Counted from the stretch's first letter, positions 1-9,418 are shown. The stretch: 64,000 nucleotides of DNA from Arthrobacter antibioticus (GCF_030063205.1 NZ_JASISQ010000009.1:62001-126000); one strand, 5' to 3'. Notes: generated by a model not told the origin, from the letters alone. Translations and numbers: made by a program.

Positions 1-480
1 GACACAAAAAATCAGTATCTAGACGCCTTCACATGAACAAGCCCCACGGGCTCTGCGAGGAAGCACCGCTCCTGGAGGCAAAAGACTTTTGAGAGACGTG
101 TTCCTCTTGTGTTCTCGGTAATCGGTCTTGCGTATGTCGTCGTGCTGGGCATCCAAATCGAACTGGACCGGCAACGTATGAAAGAGGCGGTTATAATCAA
201 CGTTAAGTCCAGTGGCGGGGAGGTCATGAGGATTGTTTGGCCCGCTCCCAGAGAAAAATCCGGGTACGCCGTAGTTATGTTCGATGGCCAGCGAAGTGAA
301 TGTCTGCTGCATCTTTTGGATCGGGATCCGTCCGTTTTCAAGTGCGAGCCGTCTGTCAAGCGTCAAGGAGGTACCGGTTGAACTTCCATGGTCTTTGCCC
401 TAGCTGAGACGCAAGGGCCCGGCTATCGGTCAGATCCCACGCTACATAGGCCCACGAGCCGGGTCTCACCTACACCACAA
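1..480. other. No confident gene
   Basis: Several short overlapping open frames exist on both strands, the longest about 115 codons. None has a recognisable domain or a convincing ribosome binding site, and their translations are low in family-like character. The stretch could hold the end of a gene lying to the left of the window. I see nothing supportable here. Confidence 0.4.
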
Positions 481-507
481 CACGATTGAAGCCAAATGTT
501 ATTATAA

Positions 508-671
508 TAAATAATTATGTCATGACGTAATGAAAGACAGCCATAATTATTTAGATCTATGCTTCAATGAAATAGTGAGGCAACTGAACCACCGCCTTGG
601 GGACCGGTGAGATTCGATTCTAGTGAAGAAATAGGGATGATTAAATAATTACGTCAGGACATAATGAAAGA
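508..671. repeat. Repeats upstream of parA (centromere or operator)
   Basis: A 12-bp motif TAAATAATTATG occurs at 508-519, as its reverse complement at 542-553, and as TAAATAATTACG at 642-653. A fourth, inverted copy lies at 1825-1836, just after the parB-like gene. The first and third copies are the starts of a 28-bp direct repeat (510-537 and 644-671) with three mismatches, ending in TAATGAAAGA. The copies bracket the parAB operon, as centromere or autorepressor sites usually do. The role is inferred from position. Confidence 0.6.
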
Positions 672-728
672 TTGACGTATAGACGTACATCTGTCATTCT
701 TTAAGTAAATATTCTTCAAGGAGGGCTT

Positions 729-1505
729 ATGTCGACGGTGATAACAGCGGTGGGAAACCGTAAGGGTGGTGTTGGTAAGACATCAGTGACCCTCGGTCTC
801 GCTATTGGGTTGAGCCTGCTGGGGAAACGAGTTCTCGTCGTTGATCTTGATCCACAGGCCAACGCTACGACAGCACTAGAAGCCGAGGGTGAATTTAATA
901 TCTTTGATGTCCTTTATGGGGGAGAGGCCGGCACTCTTGGGCAGGCCATCGTCGCTACTTCTTGGTTGGGCATTGATGCAGTGCCTGGCTCCGAAAGCTT
1001 GTCACGCATCGAGTCCGAAGTGCTCATGACACCTGAATTAAGGCTAAAAACGGCTGCGTGGACCTCAGTAGAGCTCGAAAAGTACGACCACATTCTGATC
1101 GATCTCCCTCCGGCCCTAGGCCGACTCACTCTTAACGGCCTGATTTGGGCAGATCAAGTCATTGCAGTCACTGAAGCCGCGGCGTTCTCCGTAAGGGGAG
1201 TGACTGAATTTCTGGAAACTGTAGCCAAAGTCCAGTCATTACCCCATCTGAACCCGGAGCTTAAATTCGCTGGCATCATCATCAACAAAACTAGTGCACC
1301 GTTGACGGGGGAGCATTCCTACCAAATAGGTGAACTCCAGGCCGAGTATGGTGACAGCGTGATGATGCCAGCCGTACCTCAACGGACAGCCATGCAGGAC
1401 TCCGTTAGCTCACGAACGCCACTAACAAAATTGTCCGGTCCAGGTGCCGCTGCTCTGACGGAGATTTTCGTGAAGCACGCACGACGATTAAATGGGGAGA
1501 AATAA
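729..1505 (+). CDS. parA: ParA-family partition ATPase
   Basis: This 258-residue protein is a deviant Walker-A ATPase of the ParA/MinD family that drives segregation of plasmid copies over the nucleoid. The N-terminus has the signature KGGVGKTS at residues 12-19, followed by VDLDPQAN at about 38-45 and a Walker-B-like ILIDLPPALG near residue 125. No N-terminal DNA-binding domain is present, so it is a short type Ib ParA. The start is preceded by AAGGAGGG at 719-726. It overlaps the next gene by one base, forming a parAB operon. The AT-rich repeats upstream are the likely binding sites of its partner. Confidence 0.9.
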   Translation: MSTVITAVGNRKGGVGKTSVTLGLAIGLSLLGKRVLVVDLDPQANATTALEAEGEFNIFDVLYGGEAGTLGQAIVATSWLGIDAVPGSESLSRIESEVLMTPELRLKTAAWTSVELEKYDHILIDLPPALGRLTLNGLIWADQVIAVTEAAAFSVRGVTEFLETVAKVQSLPHLNPELKFAGIIINKTSAPLTGEHSYQIGELQAEYGDSVMMPAVPQRTAMQDSVSSRTPLTKLSGPGAAALTEIFVKHARRLNGEK

Positions 1506-1813
1506 TGGCATCGATTGAACGCAAATCATCAATTCGTAAAGCGCCGATTGCGGATGTTGTCGAGTCACTGACGAGGCCGTCAGAGACCATATCATCCGAG
1601 CAAGGTATGGATGGACGTACCAGGCTCGAAGAGCGTAGTGAGGTAATTCGCCCCGGCCCTGGCCGGCCCCGATCCAAGCGACGTATGGAGCCCTTCTCGT
1701 CCAAGATAGAAATTAGCCTACGAGACGATCTGGACGACTATCTTGCACAGCATAGGATGACAGTTGTCGACTTTCTGGACGAAGCATTTAGGGACAGGTT
1801 ACAAAAAAAATAA
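1505..1813 (+). CDS. Small ParB-like partition protein
   Basis: This 102-residue basic protein is translationally coupled to parA, its ATG overlapping the parA stop. The first 60 residues are charged and probably flexible. They include a PGPGRPRSKRR stretch resembling an AT-hook or arginine finger that could contact ParA or DNA. Residues 62-100 (roughly FSSKIEISLRDDLDDYLAQ) fit a ribbon-helix-helix fold, the usual DNA-binding fold of the centromere-binding partner in type Ib systems. The family call rests on size, position and this pattern. The inverted 12-bp motif at 1825-1836 lies right after its stop. Confidence 0.7.
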   Translation: MASIERKSSIRKAPIADVVESLTRPSETISSEQGMDGRTRLEERSEVIRPGPGRPRSKRRMEPFSSKIEISLRDDLDDYLAQHRMTVVDFLDEAFRDRLQKK

Positions 1814-1824
1814 TTATATCTTTA

Positions 1825-1836
1825 CATAATTATTTA
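1825..1836 (-). repeat. Fourth copy of the parAB 12-bp motif
   Basis: CATAATTATTTA is the exact reverse complement of the motif at 508-519. It lies 12 bases after the parB-like stop codon in an A/T-rich tract. Confidence 0.5.
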
Positions 1837-1982
1837 TTTTTATATTCGCTGCTTTGCCCAGATTCTCCGGGAGGTGAATCTCTGTCAGTAGTGAATGGTC
1901 GCAATGAGGATTCTTATCAGTTCGGGTTTTTTCAATTAGTCATTGGGGTTATCGGAGCTGTGGCTGGCGCGAGGCGCTTGGT

Positions 1983-2123
1983 AGTGTCGCGCAACAGTGG
2001 GTGCCTACCGCGACTCCATTTTTTTGTTTATGGGACATGACTGCAAGTCAGTGACGCACGTGAATTACATGGAATCGTAAAGTGTCTCGATCAGTTGTCA
2101 CGCAACCCTAGGGCAGACCCCCT
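1983..2123 (+). other. res-like site copy 1 (S1)
   Basis: This 141-bp stretch is clearly homologous to the region upstream of the resolvase at 29.5-30.1 kb. It begins with AGTGTCGCGCAACAGTGG, shares GCCTACCGC, and ends with AAGTGTCTCGATC followed by a half-site and CCCTAGGG. The crossover-like part is TGTCACGCAACCC (2096-2108), central TA, then 2111-2123. An extra half-site TGTCTCGATCAGT lies at 2083-2095. It has the same orientation as the copy at 30115-30254. No resolvase gene is next to it. Confidence 0.7.
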
Positions 2124-2206
2124 GCTAACCAGCGCCGACGATATGATGGCTACCCATACCACCGGGGCAGACGCTGCAGAGCTCCTGAATTGTCTCGTCG
2201 ATACCG

Positions 2207-3209
2207 CTAGGCAAGACAGGCGACGCCTCGAGAGCGTGTTTGCCATTGTCGGTGTGATGGCGCCGCCGTTTTGTGGGCGGCAGCGTCGGGTAACGAGCCG
2301 GAATTTTCACCATAGTAGATGCGCTCAAATTCCTCTGGAGTCTGGTGACCCAAAGAAGAATGCAAGCGAAGGTTGTTGTACCAATGGACCCAGTCAAAGA
2401 CGATCTCTACGACGTCAGATTCGGTCTTCAACGCACCGCTGCGGAAGGGCGATCCCTTCGCCACGGCTTCGTTCTTAAACAGGCCCATGACCATTTCTGC
2501 GGCGGCATTATAGTAAGCGTCGCCGCCGCTGCCAATCGAAGGCACCAGTCCCTCAATTTCCAGGGTGTCGGTGTAGCGGATCAAAGTATATTGGCTGCCG
2601 GCATCTGAGTGATGTAAAGCCCCTTGTCAACAGGTCTATTACTGTGTTTTCGACGCCACAGCGCCATTTTCAGGCATTGCTCCTCGAACGCTGTGTCCTT
2701 CACGGTGGAGGTTTCCCACTCCACGATGGCCCTCGAATATAGGTCAATCACCAAAGCCACGTAGACGAAGCCGGAATACACCGGGACATATGTGAAGTCC
2801 GTGACCCAGATGCGGTTGGGGGTGTTGGCGCTGAAGTTCCGGTTCAGAAGGTCTCCGGCACGTTTGCAGTCCTTGGCGGGGATGGTGGTGCGGGTCTTGC
2901 GCCCCCGGATCAGGCCGTTCATGCCTTCGTCACGCATGAGCCGGTCCACGGTGTGTTTGGAGACCACTGGGAAGTCGTTGCGGCGCAACCAGGCCGTCAT
3001 TTTCCGGCGGCCGTAGAGGATTGCTGGCCTCGGTCTTCCCTTACGGTCTTATTCTTTGAGGCTGCGTAACGTGTCAATGACCTTCGCGTCCTCGATGGCC
3101 CGCAGGGCCGGCAGTCGTGTTTTCCAGGCTCGGTAGGTTCGTGCGGCGACCTGCACCCCCTGCTCACGCAGAGAGGTACAGATCGACTCTTTACACATGA
3201 TCTTTGCAT
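2207..3209 (-). pseudogene. IS3 transposase OrfB, frameshifted
   Basis: The DDE transposase is broken into at least two frames. Bases 3000-2581 encode the middle, with RIWVTDFTYVPVYSGFVYVAL covering the first catalytic Asp and VIDLYSRAIVEWE the start of the core. Bases 2584-2207 encode the end, with the K-E region NEAVAKG and HWYNNLRLHSSLG. The usual DxYDNAxAE motif reads DAYYNAAAE. The N-terminal part is scattered over 3000-3209. No functional protein is expected. Confidence 0.8.
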
Positions 3210-3218
3210 CGCTGTTGG

Positions 3219-3545
3219 TCAACGAAACGGCAGATTAGCGGCGGCGAGGGTCGAGCTCCCTCGTGAAAAAATCGATGCCGCTTTCAGGATTTCGTTAGCT
3301 TCCGTCAAGTCCCGATTTTCGACCCGCAACGCCTTGAGCTCATCAAGTTCAGCGGTCGTCGGCCCCTCCTTCACACCGGTATCGACCTGGGATTGGAGCA
3401 CCCAGCGCCGCAATGATTTGGGGCCGACATCAAGCTTCGGGGCCAGGGCCTTGCAGGCTGCAAACACGGAGGGATATTCGGAGAGTCGGTCATTGATCAT
3501 CCGCACGGCACGGTCGGAGACTTCGGCAGGGTATTTTTTGGGCAT
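3219..3545 (-). pseudogene. IS3 OrfA, frame-shifted end
   Basis: This is a helix-turn-helix transposase subunit of about 108 residues starting at ATG 3545. It has the IS3 OrfA pattern: YPAEVSDRAVRMI at the start, then SLRRWVLQ and the leucine-zipper-like stretch ELKALRVENRDLTEANEILKAAS. The normal ending FxRELDPRRR is found in the neighbouring frame just after IFSRG, so an indel near 3270 has shifted the last 15 codons. It belongs to the decayed element covering 2207-3596. Confidence 0.7.
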
Positions 3546-3851
3546 GGTTGCTATCTTTCTCAAGAAAGACAGCGGCATCAAATCTGGGACAGTTCACTAA
3601 AGACTATTCGAATGGTCAGTTGACCGCCAAAAAGCGAGTTTTTCTGGCAGAAACAACCGAATATTACTGCCCTTTTGGTTAGTTTGATGCAGAAATTTCA
3701 TCTGTAGAATCTTCTTTCCAAGGAGAGGCCCCACGAGTTTCTAGTTTTTCTGAGCAAGGTCATATATGCTCTTCGAAACAACTCAAAAGTACCGAAATTG
3801 TGGCGTAAAGTTTCAGTTTTAACATTTTGGACAAATCTCTTTGGGGTAAAT

Positions 3852-4751
3852 TTGGCTATTGCTGTGGCTATAAAAAATTTAAGTCGAAACTATCGTGAAG
3901 TTAAAGCTCTTTCAGAGATTAATCTTTCACTGGAGTCTGGTGAAGTTCTTGGGCTTCTAGGTCCAAATGGTGCGGGAAAGACTACTTTAATTCGTATCCT
4001 TCAAGGCGTTTTGCAACCGAGCCAAGGATCAGTAGAAATCTGGGGGTCAAACCCTAGCGCGTCTTTAGTGCGTACGAAATGTGGTAACACACCACAGGAC
4101 GATGCCATTCCAGAAGGACTCACTGTTAACGAAGCCCTATCTTATGTGGCACGACACTACCCTGCGCCTCGATCTCTTGGGTCAATCCTCGAGCAATTTA
4201 GAATCCAGGACATTGCGAAACAACGTATGTCGAAACTCTCGGGCGGTCAACGAAGACGCGTGTCAGTTGCCATGGCATTCATTGGCTCCCCATCATTAGT
4301 ACTGCTAGATGAACCAACAGCGGGGCTCGACGTTCAGGCGAGACGGGAAATAATTGAAACTATCCGATACGAGCTTTCTCGGGGAGTTACTGCCGTCATT
4401 ACGAGCCACTATCTTGACGATATTGAGGCATTGGCAGGAACTGTAGCGGTACTCCAAGCTGGCTACTTGCGCACATCAGGTCCATTGGACAAATTTGTCG
4501 GAAAAACCGATGATACCGTCATAACAATTCACAGTCTCTTTCCATCACAAGTGGCAAATTTTTTCTCTGATCTTGATAGGTATGATATTCAAGATAATCT
4601 CATACGTGTCAAAACGACTCAACCCGAACTGATACTTCACAATCTCCACACGTCTTTTGTAGAATTTGAAATTCGCTCCTTAGAGCGTGGAAATCTTGAA
4701 GAAGCTTTTGTTGGTCTCTTGCGAACAGACAGGAGTTCAAGTGACAGCTGA
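3852..4751 (+). CDS. ABC transporter ATPase of the azole-peptide cluster
   Basis: This ABC ATPase of about 299 residues energises export of the modified peptide and may give self-protection. It has Walker A GPNGAGKTT, the signature LSGGQRRRVS and Walker B LVLLDEPTAGLD. Its C-terminal 90 residues look like the usual accessory domain of drug and peptide exporters. I chose the TTG at 3852 behind GGGGTAA; the frame stays open back to 3798 and a GTG at 3864 is also possible. It overlaps the permease by 11 bases. It is the first gene of a run in which every gene is adjacent or overlapping, and it matches the ABC pair of the plantazolicin cluster. Base composition is more AT-rich than the flanks. 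Confidence 0.88.
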   Translation: MAIAVAIKNLSRNYREVKALSEINLSLESGEVLGLLGPNGAGKTTLIRILQGVLQPSQGSVEIWGSNPSASLVRTKCGNTPQDDAIPEGLTVNEALSYVARHYPAPRSLGSILEQFRIQDIAKQRMSKLSGGQRRRVSVAMAFIGSPSLVLLDEPTAGLDVQARREIIETIRYELSRGVTAVITSHYLDDIEALAGTVAVLQAGYLRTSGPLDKFVGKTDDTVITIHSLFPSQVANFFSDLDRYDIQDNLIRVKTTQPELILHNLHTSFVEFEIRSLERGNLEEAFVGLLRTDRSSSDS

Positions 4752-5511
4752 AACAGTCAATACTTTCCGACTTGGTCTCACACATGCCCACTACCAGTTC
4801 CTGGATCGGATTCGATCGCCATTTAGTTTGGTACTCGGGCTCGGGGCGCCTGTAATGACCTTCACATTCTTCATCGTGCCACAACGTGCACTTGCAAACG
4901 ACCCAGGTATCGCAACCGCGGCACTTGTGGCGTTCTGCGTTTTTGCAGTCATGGCAAACTCCCTTTTTGGATTCGCAGTAGAAATCGCACAGAATCGGGA
5001 AAAAACGTGGGGCGTATTTCTAAAGTCGCTTCCGGGATCAGTTTTGTCAAGATTACTGGGCTACGTGCTTTCCGCTGGATCGCTGGCGATTCTTTCAATT
5101 ATTCCGCTACTAGTAGTGGCGTTCCTGACCACTGAAGCCCGCATTGATGGAAAATTCTGGATACCCGGTCTATTAACACTCGTACTTACCAGTGCTCCCT
5201 TTATGCTGATAAGCGCCGCAATTGGTTTCATTGTCTCTGCACGTACATCGGTTGCTATCGTTCAGGTGCTAATGCTTGGTCTTGCTTTTGCAGGCGGGCT
5301 ATTTATGCCACCGAGCGCGTTTCCTCCATGGTTGGATGTTGTTTCTACTCTCTTGCCTTCGAGAAGCGCACTGGAATTGAGTTTGTGGGCCGCCACCGGT
5401 GGGAGCTTCCCTATAAATCACGCATTGATTTGGTTGGTTTGGATGATAATTTCCTTGGCAGCAGCCTTGGCATGTGCAACTTGGGACCGTACTAGAAGGG
5501 AGAGCCGATAA
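4741..5511 (+). CDS. ABC-2 type permease
   Basis: This 256-residue integral membrane protein has about six hydrophobic segments, the architecture of ABC-2 drug exporters (DrrB, NodJ-like). It is the membrane partner of the preceding ATPase. The GTG start at 4741 is supported by AGGAG seven bases upstream and by overlap with the ATPase stop. A motif near residues 190-205 (GLAFAGGLFMPPSAFPPWL) is typical of the last loop of this family. Substrate specificity is inferred from the cluster. Confidence 0.85.
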   Translation: MTAETVNTFRLGLTHAHYQFLDRIRSPFSLVLGLGAPVMTFTFFIVPQRALANDPGIATAALVAFCVFAVMANSLFGFAVEIAQNREKTWGVFLKSLPGSVLSRLLGYVLSAGSLAILSIIPLLVVAFLTTEARIDGKFWIPGLLTLVLTSAPFMLISAAIGFIVSARTSVAIVQVLMLGLAFAGGLFMPPSAFPPWLDVVSTLLPSRSALELSLWAATGGSFPINHALIWLVWMIISLAAALACATWDRTRRESR

Positions 5512-5512
5512 C

Positions 5513-6196
5513 GTGGCTGTTAAATATTGGGGAGCCAGATCTGAGATTTTTACCAGTCGCTTTGATCCGTCACTCAACATGCAGATCGCGGATCTAGCTG
5601 CGCCTGGAGGTCCACTAGACAGCGACGATTGTCCTAAGTGGTGGGACGAGAAAGCGCCCACCATAATTCTTTCTATTCGAAGATACGACCTCAATGACCA
5701 GCTGGGTGTTAGAGAGGCGAGGATTCTGGAACGTGCTTCACCGGCAGTCATTCTACGTTGCTCTCCATTGGACAGGAGTATTCCTATTTATAGAGAGTGG
5801 TCTTCGTATGGGGGCCTGTTAGCGACGTCCTTTGACCCAACGGGTGTTGCATGGCTTGCTCTGGATGACCTAGTAGCCGCAATGACAAAGATGTCATCGG
5901 CAATTGAGAATAGAGCCGGCAAAGCCTATGACATCACCGGACCTCGGAAGTTTTCTATGAATGAAATGGCCGATATATTTGCCAATCAACTGGGCTCTAG
6001 TGTTTCCGCAGAGTATGTATCCCCTGAGGAAATGATGAAGTACTTGGTTCAGAATGGCGTCGATAAAGAATTCGCTAGATGGACCGTAGAGCTTCAGGCC
6101 GCAACCTCGGATACGCGTTTACCGGATTCCTCCACCACATTAGAGCGAATTTTGGATCGACCACTCACAAATCCTTTCGATTCTGTAAATATTTAG
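5513..6196 (+). CDS. Truncated NmrA-like protein in the azole-peptide operon
   Basis: This 227-residue protein starts at GTG 5513, one base after the permease stop, behind AGAAGGGAGAG. Residues 100-225 align by eye with the back half of NmrA or SDR-type NAD(P)-binding proteins (WLALDDLVAAM, then AYDITGPRKFSMNEMADIFANQLG). The N-terminal half lacks any GxxGxxG Rossmann motif. It is therefore either non-catalytic or a reductase that has lost its cofactor site. No gene of this kind is in the plantazolicin set I know, so its role is open: regulation, immunity or a tailoring step. Confidence 0.65.
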   Translation: MAVKYWGARSEIFTSRFDPSLNMQIADLAAPGGPLDSDDCPKWWDEKAPTIILSIRRYDLNDQLGVREARILERASPAVILRCSPLDRSIPIYREWSSYGGLLATSFDPTGVAWLALDDLVAAMTKMSSAIENRAGKAYDITGPRKFSMNEMADIFANQLGSSVSAEYVSPEEMMKYLVQNGVDKEFARWTVELQAATSDTRLPDSSTTLERILDRPLTNPFDSVNI

Positions 6197-6211
6197 TTAG
6201 GAAAGATAAGT

Positions 6212-7243
6212 ATGGTTTCTCTTCTATATTCATTTTCATTGCAAAAATCACTTGCCGTAGGCAAGGAATCAGTATTTGCATTGGAGAGTGAGCATGCAAT
6301 CAGACTTAGCGCTGCTGGCATGCCAGAATTTATAACAAAGCTGAACGAAATAGGTCTTGATGCAGAATCAGGATTATCATGTGCTGAGCTATGCCACGCA
6401 CTCAAAGTCAATGAAGACGAGCTTCAACCGATGCTGGACAAGCTTGTCGAAGTCGGAGTCCTAACTGTAAATGATGGGGCTAGCACCTCCTTCGCTGTGC
6501 TTGCTGCACAACGATCCGGTGGGGGCCATAAGCCTGCTGATGTTCAAGCCAATCTTGATCGAACATCTATCAGGATTCTTTCCAAGAGAGACTCCCCACT
6601 TACAGATGCAATCGCTGCTGCCTTGAATCGGGTTGGGGTGAGCGTGTCTGATAGCGAGTCTGCGGATTTGACTATTGTTATAGGAACATCTGCACTCGAT
6701 ACAGATCTCTTCGAATTCAACCAAAAAGCCTTGTCGGACATTGCGATCGGACCGTGGCTAGCCGTAGTACCCTTCGATGGTGGAAATGCCTGGGTTGGGC
6801 CATTCCAACTGCCTCACAGATCGGCATGCTACACCTGTTATCGTCTACGGCGGTCAGGCAACTTTGGTGATGAAGTCGTTCGCGGAGAGCTACTCGAGCT
6901 TACCGGTCTTCCTACTCCAAATTCCGTTATCCTCGATCACCCGGTCACTTTAGTCCAGGCAGGTATCGTCGCAAATATTGTGTCAGATTGGGCTGCACTA
7001 AGGGAGTATGCGCCATCAGCTATCCCAGGTGCGGTATCGAGGATTACTCTTGACACATCGGGAATTTCGGTTGATTCGAGTCGTGTTCTGCGAGTACCTC
7101 GCTGCCCAGAATGCTCGCCCGCCCGAGATATAGGATCTCCTCAAGTATGGTTCCATCGGGCAGACACTGATCTTGATTTCGAACATGAAGTCAACATGAG
7201 TATTGGAGTTCCTGTGGGTGCTTCGGGGTCTAACAATGAGTAG
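6212..7243 (+). CDS. TOMM cyclodehydratase C protein (leader-binding E1-like)
   Basis: This 343-residue protein is the partner that binds the precursor leader and presents the core to YcaO. Its first 90 residues fit a winged-helix leader-recognition domain (RiPP recognition element). A degenerate E1/ThiF-like domain follows, with two CxxC pairs, CYTC near residue 209 and CPEC near 298, that form the usual structural zinc site. RBS AGGAAAG precedes ATG 6212. The stop overlaps the YcaO start by 8 bases, as expected for a stoichiometric C-D pair. It is the counterpart of plantazolicin PznC. Confidence 0.85.
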   Translation: MVSLLYSFSLQKSLAVGKESVFALESEHAIRLSAAGMPEFITKLNEIGLDAESGLSCAELCHALKVNEDELQPMLDKLVEVGVLTVNDGASTSFAVLAAQRSGGGHKPADVQANLDRTSIRILSKRDSPLTDAIAAALNRVGVSVSDSESADLTIVIGTSALDTDLFEFNQKALSDIAIGPWLAVVPFDGGNAWVGPFQLPHRSACYTCYRLRRSGNFGDEVVRGELLELTGLPTPNSVILDHPVTLVQAGIVANIVSDWAALREYAPSAIPGAVSRITLDTSGISVDSSRVLRVPRCPECSPARDIGSPQVWFHRADTDLDFEHEVNMSIGVPVGASGSNNE

Positions 7244-8573
7244 TTGGACTGCGCTTAAAGATTCACATCGAGTGCTAGAGACATTTGCTGACCCTTATGT
7301 AGGTCTAGTAAGTCAAGAATATGAGAAACTGAATGACTTAGACGATGTTCGTGGCTTTTCCTTCGGATCCCATGCTACAGATTCGCTTCACCTTCTGGGT
7401 GCCCGGGGGAACGCCTATAACGGTGGGGGAGCTAGGAGCCGACTAGCTGCTCGTCTGGCTAGCATTGGAGAAACTGTCGAGCGCTATAGTGCCGCTTACC
7501 TTCCAACTATCTCGGATGATTTATTCAAGGATAGCCAAGCTTCGGTGGTAGGCAAGGGCGGCGAAGTCTGGACGCCAGAGACACTCGGCCTATTTGCCCC
7601 AGAACAGTACGATAGCCCGGGATTCAAATATAAAAGGCTTCCACAAAATACCGATATTGTGTGGCGAAGAGGAGCTAACCTATCCACAGGAACTGAAGTT
7701 CTGGTTCCAGCCCAGTTCCTTTATTTTGTTCCGGATTGGCCAGGCGAACCGGTCTTGGGATATGCGACAAGCAACGGGCTGGCTTGTGGAATTCAAGATG
7801 TTGAGGCTTGCCTCTCCGGACTTTTTGAGGCAGTCGAGCGCGACGCATTTATGATCGCATGGTACAACAGGCTAAGTATGCCTCTAATCGACATCGAGTC
7901 CTCTCCGATCCTTTCGGCACTTGTGAATCGGCATGTTGAGACTACTGGGCTGAAATTGGAACTGATTGACATGAGTGCCTTTTGTGGGTTACCTGCAGTG
8001 GTCGCAATTGTAAGAAATCCCAATACCAGTGTCGCACCATTCGCTATTGGAGCGTCATGTGCTGCGACTATAGAACGCGCAGCTGAAAAGGCTATGTTTG
8101 AAGGCTTACACACTCGAGCCTGGATAAAATCTGAGCAGAGAGCAGACAACGTTCTCTTTAGTGACGATTGGACTAGAGACATTAATAGCTTTGAGGATCA
8201 TGTGAAGCTTTACGCTAATCCGGAATTCACGCACCATGCAGATTTCTTGGATGCATCTGACAAGCGAACTAGGGTCGAGGATATCCCGAGATTCGATGAC
8301 AGTGATCCCGAAATACTTTGGGAAACCCTAGTCTCACATTTGACGAACCGAGGACTGGAAGTGGGCGTCTTTGACATGACCAGTCCCGACGTCCGCGAGG
8401 GCGGCGCCTCAGTCATGAGAGTTTTGATTAAGGGTCTGATGCAACTGGACGCTCCTTATGGAGGACGAATGTATGGGGGTGGACGTGTACTCAAACACGC
8501 TCATGACCTAGGTATCTCAACAAAAGTACTGGCCCGTGAAGAACTCAATTCAATTCCTCATCCATTCCCATAA
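7236..8573 (+). CDS. YcaO cyclodehydratase (azoline-forming)
   Basis: This 445-residue YcaO ATP-dependent cyclodehydratase activates backbone amides so that Cys, Ser and Thr side chains close to azoline rings. Visible family features are GGGARSRLAARLASIGETVERY near residue 63, the ATP-site stretch EAVERDAFMIAWYN, and AEKAMFEGLHTRAW. The C-terminus ends SIPHPFP, the proline-rich tail that azoline-forming YcaO enzymes place in the active site. The start at 7236 overlaps the upstream gene. It is the counterpart of plantazolicin PznD. Confidence 0.92.
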   Translation: MSSWTALKDSHRVLETFADPYVGLVSQEYEKLNDLDDVRGFSFGSHATDSLHLLGARGNAYNGGGARSRLAARLASIGETVERYSAAYLPTISDDLFKDSQASVVGKGGEVWTPETLGLFAPEQYDSPGFKYKRLPQNTDIVWRRGANLSTGTEVLVPAQFLYFVPDWPGEPVLGYATSNGLACGIQDVEACLSGLFEAVERDAFMIAWYNRLSMPLIDIESSPILSALVNRHVETTGLKLELIDMSAFCGLPAVVAIVRNPNTSVAPFAIGASCAATIERAAEKAMFEGLHTRAWIKSEQRADNVLFSDDWTRDINSFEDHVKLYANPEFTHHADFLDASDKRTRVEDIPRFDDSDPEILWETLVSHLTNRGLEVGVFDMTSPDVREGGASVMRVLIKGLMQLDAPYGGRMYGGGRVLKHAHDLGISTKVLAREELNSIPHPFP

Positions 8574-8584
8574 CGAGGTAAATC

Positions 8585-9418
8585 GTGACTGATATTAAGA
8601 GAACAGATATAGACCGCCACGCTACGAACCTGGCTGACGTCGTTTATGGCAATGAATCCCTCCGATTTGACGACGCCGGTGAGAACTGGTTCGAGGCCAC
8701 CAAAATATACAGGGACTCGATGTCGTGGGACGCCCCAGGGGTCGGAGCTCTGCTCAGATCTCAGGCGTTGCAGAAGATGAGTCAGCGAGCGGGAAAACGC
8801 TATACCAACCGGCCCGTCGTGCGGCTTCCGAAGGCCGCGGAAACGAAGGCTTCGTTTACTGATCTGCTAGCCAATCGATGGAGTGATGATGAATTTGCGC
8901 CAGGTCCCGTTAGCCTTGATGTCGTAACCGCCGTTCTTGAAGCGGGATATGGTGTTATTTCCAGACGAGACGGGTTACGTCGTCCTGTTCCTTCGGGCGG
9001 TGCGTTGTATCCACTGGATCTCTACTTGCTCCCTCGAAATGTCGAGGGTCTTGAGGACGTGATCTACCATTATGATCCTTTCCGTAGACTTCTGGTCGCT
9101 CTGGGTGATTTTGACGATTCAGAATTCTTGAATTCAACGCTTCGGGCCGATGCGCTCGAGAACATGGCATTCTCGGTGGTTGTATCAGCTACATTCTGGC
9201 GCTCTCGTTTCAAATACGGTCCTCGAGCTTACCGTTTCGCCTTTCTGGAGGCGGGCCATATTATGCAGAATATGCTTCTCATGGCGAACGCGCATGGCAT
9301 AGGGGCCAGGCCTTATGGAGGTTTTATCGATGACGAACTAACAGATATTCTCATCGACCAGAATGGAGTGGATGAAGCTCCTATTTATATGCTGACAGCA
9401 GGCCGGCGTGTTGAATGA
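8585..9418 (+). CDS. SagB/McbC-type FMN dehydrogenase
   Basis: This 277-residue nitroreductase-fold protein oxidises azolines to aromatic thiazoles and methyl-oxazoles with FMN. Recognisable parts are RRPVPSGGALYPLDLYLLP near residue 136 and the late stretch FLEAGHIMQNMLLMANAHGIGARPYGGF, typical of SagB/ThcOx. The start is GTG 8585 behind ACGAGGTAAATC. The stop overlaps the next start as ATGA. It corresponds to PznB of plantazolicin. Confidence 0.9.
   Translation: MTDIKRTDIDRHATNLADVVYGNESLRFDDAGENWFEATKIYRDSMSWDAPGVGALLRSQALQKMSQRAGKRYTNRPVVRLPKAAETKASFTDLLANRWSDDEFAPGPVSLDVVTAVLEAGYGVISRRDGLRRPVPSGGALYPLDLYLLPRNVEGLEDVIYHYDPFRRLLVALGDFDDSEFLNSTLRADALENMAFSVVVSATFWRSRFKYGPRAYRFAFLEAGHIMQNMLLMANAHGIGARPYGGFIDDELTDILIDQNGVDEAPIYMLTAGRRVE

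Larger units (their letters stand above)
2207..3596 (-). mobile_element. Decayed IS3-family insertion sequence
   Basis: The reverse strand carries orfA and orfB of an IS3-family element spread over three reading frames. The upstream end is near 3596, where TGAACTGTCCCAGATTTG reads inward on the minus strand. The other end cannot be placed and the element runs into the res-like sequence at about 2.1 kb. Frameshifts in both genes make it inactive. Confidence 0.75.

Noticed and set aside
19-381. Overlapping open frames of about 90-115 codons on both strands
   Set aside because: No domain, no ribosome binding site and unlikely composition; they appear to be chance frames.
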